Below, in pieces: positions 5,609 to 9,891 of a DNA stretch of 9,891 bases. The stretch is taken from contig JAZQOZ010000049.1 in NCBI GenBank assembly GCA_045628085.1, forward strand, positions 1 through 9,891. Reading direction: 5' to 3'. Numbering within the stretch: the stretch's first letter is position 1; each line of letters opens with the position of its first letter. A model generated the notes under the pieces. That model saw only the letters and a program-made list of their open reading frames with translations. It ran no database searches and was not told the DNA's origin. Origin of the DNA: Firm-04 sp045628085. GTDB taxonomy: Bacteria > Bacillota > Clostridia > Oscillospirales > Ruminococcaceae. A program made the position numbers and the translations under genes.

Positions 5609-6946
5609 TCAAAACGATACAGCGACTCTGAGAAAGGTAGAAATCCAGCCATTACAGTGACCGAGTGCAAGGCGTAGTTTACGAGCGTGATCAGTCAGAT
5701 GACCTGCAATTAGAATCAGATTGTCGATCACAGTTCGGATCCGTCTGCGCTTGATCGTGCTATGGCGCACAGGCATATCATTTCCTTTCATGGCAGCTGT
5801 TCCGATGATCCGCAGAATGTTGTAAGCAATCATCGTGAGCTTCAGAATCAGCGCATTTGTCTCAAACTTTCCGCTGGGCAGTCGCTCGATGCCCATATCC
5901 GTCTTGATCTCGCTGTGATACTGCTCACAGACAGCATGGTTATGGTACAGCTCGATCACTTCTTCATCGGAAACGCAGAGCGATGTCCAGTACATATCGA
6001 TCTCCGTCTCCGGGAACAGCATTTCCTGACCGATTGCATCTGTTGTTCTTTCAGCGATCTCATAGACCATCCGGATTGCAAATTTTCCGTCTTTTTCAGT
6101 TTCAAACTCCCGCCATGTACTGCCGATATAGACAGTTTTCCCGTCTCTGGGATGCTGCACATTTTTGCAGACAGATTTCAAATCTTCCGCAAGTGCATAG
6201 CGATCCTCACGGCGAAAATTGTGCTTGATCAGGAATTTCAGCTGCGGGTCATGCCAATGCAGAAGCAGCATATTTTCAAGCGCGTCATTGCCGGAATCCA
6301 TGCGGAACAGCAGCGGCTTTTTCGTCATCTGCTTTGCTGCTGCGATGGTTTCGGAAAGAAATTCCGGCGTTCCGCTCTGGCAATGCTGTCTGCCCTCACG
6401 AAGCTCTGCATTACAGAGATAACCCTCTGTTCCGATGTAGGCGAAGATGGGCGCATAACCGTCGAAGTTCTTGTAGGTGCGGGAGACACCAGCTTTATGG
6501 CTGCCGGAATTATCGAAAGGCGACACATCAATATCTACCGGGACACAGCCGTTTGCAAGCGGCGACGGTTCATAGCCGCACGACAGGAACATGTCGATAT
6601 TGCCGTCAAGAATCTGCTGATCCATCGATGTACCGATGCCGTCAAGCCGATTTCTAAGGGAAGATTCCGACGGAATGCCATAGGCGATACCGAGTGCGAT
6701 TTTGTAGAATTCCTCGTCCTTGTGAAACTCGTTGACATTCTCAAAGTCCGACTTTCCAAGAGACAGCAGCCCGATCATGGTCAGGAGAATATCGCCGTTT
6801 TTGATCTGGGGCTGGGAGCGCTTTTCTGTCCGCATACAGTTCGCTTTTTTGATCAGATTCGATTTGCCGAGCACCTGTCCCACGAGCGACAATCCGCTCG
6901 GTGTAATCAGTCTTTCATTGCTTACAACATACTCTATTTTCCGCAT
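5609..6946 (-). CDS. IS1380-family DDE transposase
   Basis: The 445-residue protein (starting MRKIEYVVSNERLITPSG) is a full-length Transposase_DDE group 1 (IS1380) enzyme. Catalytic candidates are Asp138/Asp140 in VPVDIDVSPFDNSG, Asp217 in LLFRMDSGND and Glu346 in EQYHSEIKTDMGIERLPSG, the last matching the family's conserved Glu region. I chose ATG 6946 because the alternative in-frame GTG at 6958 overlaps the GGAGGG ribosome binding site, leaving no spacing. The TGA stop lies directly next to the left inverted repeat, so the last residues are encoded at the element's end. The frame is intact and a promoter is present, so it may be active. It cuts and pastes or copies its own element and has no role for the host. 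Confidence 0.92.
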   Translation of the reverse strand: MRKIEYVVSNERLITPSGLSLVGQVLGKSNLIKKANCMRTEKRSQPQIKNGDILLTMIGLLSLGKSDFENVNEFHKDEEFYKIALGIAYGIPSESSLRNRLDGIGTSMDQQILDGNIDMFLSCGYEPSPLANGCVPVDIDVSPFDNSGSHKAGVSRTYKNFDGYAPIFAYIGTEGYLCNAELREGRQHCQSGTPEFLSETIAAAKQMTKKPLLFRMDSGNDALENMLLLHWHDPQLKFLIKHNFRREDRYALAEDLKSVCKNVQHPRDGKTVYIGSTWREFETEKDGKFAIRMVYEIAERTTDAIGQEMLFPETEIDMYWTSLCVSDEEVIELYHNHAVCEQYHSEIKTDMGIERLPSGKFETNALILKLTMIAYNILRIIGTAAMKGNDMPVRHSTIKRRRIRTVIDNLILIAGHLTDHARKLRLALGHCNGWISTFLRVAVSF

Positions 6947-6955
6947 TTTCCATTT

Positions 6956-6981
6956 CACCCTCCGGGTGCTGTTTTCACAGC
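6956..6981 (-). promoter_or_regulatory. tandem leader hairpins covering the transposase ribosome binding site
   Basis: Read on the minus strand, GCTGT-GAAA-ACAGC (6981-6968) is a 5-bp stem with a GAAA tetraloop, followed at once by CACCC-GGA-GGGTG (6968-6956). The second stem contains most of the GGAGGG ribosome binding site and the discarded GTG. Folding would restrict transposase translation. The two stems share one base, so they may compete at that point. Confidence 0.55.
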
Positions 6982-6996
6982 GTTTCTTCTGTCTCT

Positions 6997-7025
6997 ATTT
7001 TACCATATTTACGCTGTTTTGTACA
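6997..7025 (-). promoter_or_regulatory. promoter of the IS1380 transposase
   Basis: On the minus strand, TGTACA (7025-7020) and TAAAAT (7002-6997) are 17 bp apart, about 50 nt before the start codon and inside the right terminal repeat. The context TGG-TAAAAT-AG matches the other two transposase promoters in the window. Confidence 0.6.
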
Positions 7026-7174
7026 GTGCTTGGTGGGGTTAGTTTTGCGGAATCAGGTAAAAGATTGCCAAAACATTATATAAAAAAAGGCATGGCTTCT
7101 CCGGTTCTTTATCATGATTAAAAAATGAATTGAATGCGACTTTTATCAAATAAATGAGTTGACTGACAAACAAT

Positions 7175-7209
7175 AGGCAACACCACTCAAAGAATGTGCG
7201 GTGTTGCCT
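7175..7209 (-). terminator. stem-loop, likely terminator of the histidine kinase remnant
   Basis: AGGCAACACC (7175-7184) and GGTGTTGCCT (7200-7209) pair perfectly over 10 bp, extended by a few inner pairs, with a loop of about 7-15 nt. It lies 17 nt after the end of the kinase frame on the minus strand. The following T stretch is weak, so termination strength is uncertain; a mobile repeat is an alternative. No gene is visible between the IS1380 end (7057) and this hairpin. Confidence 0.5.
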
Positions 7210-7225
7210 TATATAAAAGAACGAC

Positions 7226-7531
7226 TTATACATTGTCGATGCAGATGACGAATTCCATTTCTCCTGATTCCTCAAGTCGTCTTATGAAAATGCTTCCAAC
7301 GAGTTTTTTTGTTATCTCACGGGCAGTGAACATACCTATTTAGCTGCCCTCAACGCCTGTGGAATTAGAGCCTCTCCAGTAACTTTTGAAAACAAAAGGC
7401 AGTTCAGTTTCCGAAAGGAGATGACCTTTATTTTTTACGGAGATGCACAGTCCGTCATCCTGTTTCAGCATTTGTATGCTTATTCTCCTGCCGTCACCAT
7501 ATTTCATGGCATTTTCGAACTCCAAAAGTCA
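7226..7531 (-). pseudogene. sensor histidine kinase, C-terminal ATP-binding remnant
   Basis: The minus-strand frame reads LLEFENAMKYGDG (N box of a HATPase_c domain), LCISVKNKG, ELPFVFKSYWRGSNS (F-box region) and VEGS, then a TAA (7340-7342) where the conserved Gly of the G2 box (GSGxGL) should be. The same frame continues IGMFTAREITKKLVGSIF...EEFV-like to a final TAA at 7226-7228, ending EMEFVICIDNV as such kinases do. Upstream, the codon directly before LLEF is TGA and kinase resemblance stops. Sensor, membrane and phospho-acceptor His parts are all missing, so this is a dead fragment of a two-component system. No response regulator is present. Confidence 0.75.
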
Positions 7532-7695
7532 AATGTAATATATATTGGAAATTGACATAGAAAGACCTATACTATCTCCATGTCAGAATTATAGCACAGA
7601 ACGAAGAAAAGGTCAATCTGAACGCATCAAAAAACGCCTGCCCAGCTGTTCCGTCCGTTTGGAATAATCATCGTTTTGGCTACAAGTTTATGACA

Positions 7696-7721
7696 TACAA
7701 AGCCGTCAGATGAGCTTTGTA
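7696..7721 (-). terminator. weak stem-loop after the AraC-family gene
   Basis: TACAAAGC (7696-7703) and GCTTTGTA (7714-7721) form an 8-bp stem with a 10-nt loop, 15 nt after the AraC-family stop codon. There is no clear T run, so it is only a candidate terminator. The rest of 7532-7736 shows no recognisable gene; a spaced repeat TGACAT/ATGTCA (7553-7558 and 7580-7585) is the only other structure seen. Confidence 0.35.
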
Positions 7722-7736
7722 CGTTATTGCCTATAA

Positions 7737-8594
7737 TTACTTTTTCTTTACAGGTATCCATATTTCGGAATGATAATTCTCGTCATGTGTTCCACTCGGA
7801 TATTTTGAGGCATCGTCATACATCTCGATGCAGTAACCTGCAGCAAATTCATACTCTTTCAGGGCAGGAAGCCATTCCGAAAATATCTTCCTGTTCACGT
7901 CTTGTAAAGCATCAGGCATAGCGCCGTCGCATGAGAAAACCGCCCATGTCAGTTCAGGAATAGTTCTTGTAACAAAGCCTTCGGGAATTTCTGCCGCAGG
8001 GTTATAGATATCGGCAATAAGATACTCAAAACTGCTGTTTCCCATCTGAGGATCAATGTTTACGCCGAACATTCCACATACATATTTTCCGTTTCCGCAT
8101 TCAAAATGCTCTTTCCAGAACTCCGGTATTTCCTCTTTGCAGTTTTCATAGCTGAAATTCCTTGCAGAACCGATAACCGTAAAACTATCCTTTTTTTCGA
8201 TCTTGTAATTCATAAGATAACCGCCTTTCAATGTTAATTCAATTTTCAGCGGAGCAAAAGCCTTTATTCCTGCATCTCCCCTGCGTACCGCTGATGGTGA
8301 TACGCCGTGGAAACGTGTGAATGCCTTGGAAAAGCTGTCAGGTGAATCATATCCGAAATTGAGGGCAATATCAATTATTTTCGCATCAGTTGAGACAAGC
8401 TTTACGCCGGCAAGTGCTAGTCTGCGGTTCCTGATATACTCCATGACCGAAAATCCGCACAGCATACTGAATCCTTTCTGAAAATAGAATGATGACATAA
8501 AAACATGGTCTGCCACATCATCTGCTGTGATATCTTCGGTGATATGCTCCTCAATAAACTCTATTGCGCTTTGAATTGCTTTCATCCATTCCAT
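7737..8594 (-). CDS. AraC-family transcriptional regulator with GyrI-like effector domain
   Basis: The 285-residue protein has an N-terminal AraC DNA-binding domain of two helix-turn-helix units (about residues 5-105). The second unit is typical: KIIDIALNFGYDSPDSFSKA, then FTRFHGVSPSAVR. Residues about 127-285 resemble the GyrI-like/effector-binding domain (starting MNYKIEKKDSFTVIGSARNF and ending EIWIPVKKK). This arrangement is that of Rob/SoxS-related and multidrug-type sensors that bind small hydrophobic molecules and switch on export or detoxification genes. Start at ATG 8594 is supported by a GGGGGG-rich ribosome binding site 8 nt upstream. The gene stands alone; no target gene is adjacent in the window. 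Intact, of normal length. The ligand cannot be read from the sequence. Confidence 0.92.
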   Translation of the reverse strand: MEWMKAIQSAIEFIEEHITEDITADDVADHVFMSSFYFQKGFSMLCGFSVMEYIRNRRLALAGVKLVSTDAKIIDIALNFGYDSPDSFSKAFTRFHGVSPSAVRRGDAGIKAFAPLKIELTLKGGYLMNYKIEKKDSFTVIGSARNFSYENCKEEIPEFWKEHFECGNGKYVCGMFGVNIDPQMGNSSFEYLIADIYNPAAEIPEGFVTRTIPELTWAVFSCDGAMPDALQDVNRKIFSEWLPALKEYEFAAGYCIEMYDDASKYPSGTHDENYHSEIWIPVKKK

Positions 8595-8752
8595 GCATCT
8601 TTCCCCCCGCTGATATATATTTTATCATAATTGTGATGCTGAATCCCGACATTGCTTGCCATATTTTGTCCGTATCAGTTCAGCTGATATTTTTCAATAC
8701 AGATATTATATTTGAATAAAATGTTTTTGTCAATATTTAACCGGTATAAATT

Positions 8753-8786
8753 AATCGGCTGCCAGAAATTAATCTGACAGCCGATT
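8753..8786 (-). terminator. terminator of the surface-protein gene
   Basis: AATCGGCTG (8753-8761) and CAGCCGATT (8778-8786) pair over 9 bp; after one mismatch an inner CAG/CTG pair follows with an eight-base loop. It lies 22 nt after the surface-protein stop codon on the minus strand, and the tail beyond the stem is AT-rich (TTAATTTATA on the minus strand read) rather than a pure T run. The stretch 8595-8752 otherwise holds the AraC-family gene's upstream region, with an AT-rich TATGATAAAAT that may be its -10. Confidence 0.7.
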
Positions 8787-8808
8787 TGCTGTGGGACTTC
8801 AAAGATTG

Positions 8809-9891
8809 TTACTGATCATCGTCTTTCTTGTATGAAACATAAGCTGCTGCTGCCGCAAGTGAAAGTACAGCCATTGCTGCCCATACACCTATTACACCTG
8901 TCTTAGGTGAAGCATCGGTCTTGCTGTTGCTCTTGATTGATACATTGTTTCCTGATGAAGTAGTCTTCTCTGATGTTGTAACTATCGCAGCAGTTGTAGT
9001 TGTTGTAGTAGTTGTTGCAGTTGTTGTTGAAACAGAAGTTTCTGTCGTAGTTACAACAGCCTCATCTGAAAGAGTAAGCTTCTGGGTAATGACATCCTCA
9101 TCATTGATCGAAATTATCATACCGCCTGATATTACGAATGTTATATCAGAAGAAAGCTGATGTGATTCAGGTGCTTTTTCCTCATGAACAACATATTTGC
9201 CGTCTGTAAGTTCCAGTTTGGTTTCGGTAATTCCGTAAGTCCATACAAGTCTTTCGCCAATGCTGATAATTTCTTCAGCATCAGAAATTGAATCGTTGTC
9301 AAATGCTATTGCATTGCCGTCCTCATCATTTCCTGTAAGAACAAGTCTTGCACCTTCGCCGTCCTGTCTTTCAATATAAATTGTTATTGATTCCTTCTTA
9401 GCAGATGTTGTTGATTCGGTTGTTGCTGAATTTGTTTCCGTTGTTGTGATAACAGATGAAGTTGTAGATTCTGATGTCTCAGAAGTCGTTTCTTCTGTTT
9501 CTGTTACAGTTGATGTTTCTGTAGCGCTTTCTGATGTTGAGACAGTTGTTTCTTCAGTTGTTATAGTTTCAGTTGTTGCTTCTGATGTTGTTTCTTCTGT
9601 AGATACTGAAGTTGATGTGGTTGTTTCTGTATCAGTTATTGTAGTTGTTGATTCTGTTGTTATTGTTGTAATTGAAGTTGTTGTTTCATCTGTAGTCGTT
9701 GCAGATTCGGTTGTAGTAGTTGTTGTTGTGATTTCAGTTGTTGTGGTAACAATTCTCTCATCAACCATATCAACCTTATCAAATTCAACAACCTTGCCGC
9801 CGCTGACTGTGAATGTCACGTCTGTTGCCTTTTCGTATCCGTTCGGTGCGGCTAATTCACTTAATGTGTACTTGCCGTCCTCCAGTTTTAC
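8809..9891 (-). CDS. LPXTG-like, sortase-anchored SpaA-type surface protein, 5' end off window
   Basis: The frame is open to the window edge, so the first residues are missing; 360 are visible. Order: the end of a SpaA/Cna-B-like domain (LEDGKYTLSELAAPNGYEKA, then DVTFTVSGGKVVEF); a Thr/Ser/Glu tract (9400-9747); a second, related domain with LELTDGKYVVHEEKAPESH and ITFVISGG; a short Thr tract (8950-9051); then the anchor. The anchor has SPKTG (8896-8910) in place of LPXTG, a hydrophobic helix and the tail YKKDDDQ. Glu in SELAAP and in HEEKAPE fit the conserved Glu used in isopeptide formation in such domains. It is expected at the cell wall, as a pilin-like or adhesive protein. The GTG at 9819 is not the true start, because domain homology continues upstream. 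Confidence 0.88.
   Translation of the reverse strand, partial: VKLEDGKYTLSELAAPNGYEKATDVTFTVSGGKVVEFDKVDMVDERIVTTTTEITTTTTTTESATTTDETTTSITTITTESTTTITDTETTTSTSVSTEETTSEATTETITTEETTVSTSESATETSTVTETEETTSETSESTTSSVITTTETNSATTESTTSAKKESITIYIERQDGEGARLVLTGNDEDGNAIAFDNDSISDAEEIISIGERLVWTYGITETKLELTDGKYVVHEEKAPESHQLSSDITFVISGGMIISINDEDVITQKLTLSDEAVVTTTETSVSTTTATTTTTTTTAAIVTTSEKTTSSGNNVSIKSNSKTDASPKTGVIGVWAAMAVLSLAAAAAYVSYKKDDDQ
9400..9747 (-). repeat. Thr/Ser/Glu low-complexity coding tract
   Basis: About 116 residues consist almost only of Thr, Ser, Glu and a few Ala, Ile, Val and Asp, in short patterns such as TTTTTTTE, TEETTSE and SESTTSS. Such linkers are stalk regions between wall anchor and functional domains and are possible O-glycosylation sites. 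The DNA is irregular repeats of Thr codons (ACA/ACT), prone to copy-number change and to assembly error. Confidence 0.8.

Larger units (their letters stand above)
5593..7057 (-). mobile_element. complete IS1380-family insertion sequence
   Basis: Perfect 17-bp terminal inverted repeats, CCTGATTCCGCAAAACT at 5593-5609 and its reverse complement at 7041-7057, enclose one transposase gene. Ends beginning CC and a length of 1465 bp fit the IS1380 family. Flanks are ...TATGA before and TAAAA... after, which do not match; members usually make a 4-5 bp target duplication. Its absence points to an adjacent deletion or recombination between copies. The helicase does not continue on the right side. The element therefore marks the junction between the operon and unrelated DNA. 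Confidence 0.92.

Noticed and set aside
5762..7042. Long plus-strand open frame of 426 codons across the IS1380 element
   Set aside because: It is the antisense shadow of the transposase gene, which shows catalytic motifs, a promoter and a ribosome binding site on the minus strand. The Cys/His/Arg-rich product has no recognisable family.
7039..7275. Minus-strand frame of 78 codons next to the IS1380 end
   Set aside because: It overlaps the IS terminal repeat, a stem-loop and the histidine kinase remnant in another frame; looks like chance.
8921..9160. Val-rich plus-strand frame
   Set aside because: It is the complement of the Thr tract of the surface protein.

Overview
The window looks like a chromosomal accessory segment of a Ruminococcus-like gut Firmicute (Oscillospiraceae). 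The clues are family resemblance only: an IS1182-type transposase remnant of the kind common in Ruminococcus, an SPKTG-anchored SpaA-like surface protein with long Thr/Ser/Glu linkers, and moderately AT-rich DNA with strong Shine-Dalgarno sites. No species marker (rRNA, tRNA) is present.

Layout. 1-1006: right part of an IS3-family element on the minus strand, with orfA, a -1 slippery site, an orfB cut by the window edge, and its own promoter. 1004-1456: remnant of an IS1182-like element, also on the minus strand, with intact promoter, leader hairpin, ribosome binding site and N-terminus but an internal deletion and frame change. The IS3 element abuts its 3' end. 1480-1777: AT-rich DNA with a short plus-strand reading frame that is probably a gene fragment. 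1778-2083: regulatory DNA with an isolated promoter-palindrome-terminator unit, then an operator-like inverted repeat and a good promoter for the next operon.

2084-5592: the core of the window, a tightly spaced plus-strand operon of (i) a WYL-domain regulator, (ii) a DEDDh 3'-5' exonuclease carrying a C-terminal Tudor/KOW-like domain resembling the end of PcrA/UvrD, and (iii) a UvrD-like SF1 helicase leading into a PD-(D/E)XK-type nuclease domain. The helicase is broken twice: an in-frame TGA between motif Ib and Walker B, and an IS1380 insertion that enters inside the codon expected to give the nuclease's acidic catalytic residue. A WYL regulator beside a nuclease and a helicase-nuclease resembles anti-phage defence loci. 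That role is inference; here the module appears disabled.

5593-7057: a complete IS1380-family element (1465 bp) with perfect 17-bp terminal inverted repeats and an intact DDE transposase on the minus strand. No target duplication is visible, so DNA next to it was probably lost or rearranged. 7226-7531: C-terminal remnant of a sensor histidine kinase with a stop in its ATP-binding G2 box. 7737-8594: intact AraC-family regulator with a GyrI-like effector domain. 8809-9891: partial LPXTG-like cell-wall protein, 5' end off the window, followed by a terminator.

Overall the window is an insertion-sequence-rich decay zone. All three transposases point the same way, and all have a promoter with a 17-bp spacer and a TGG-TAWAAT-AG core. 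Between them lies a recognisable but inactivated nucleic-acid-processing operon.
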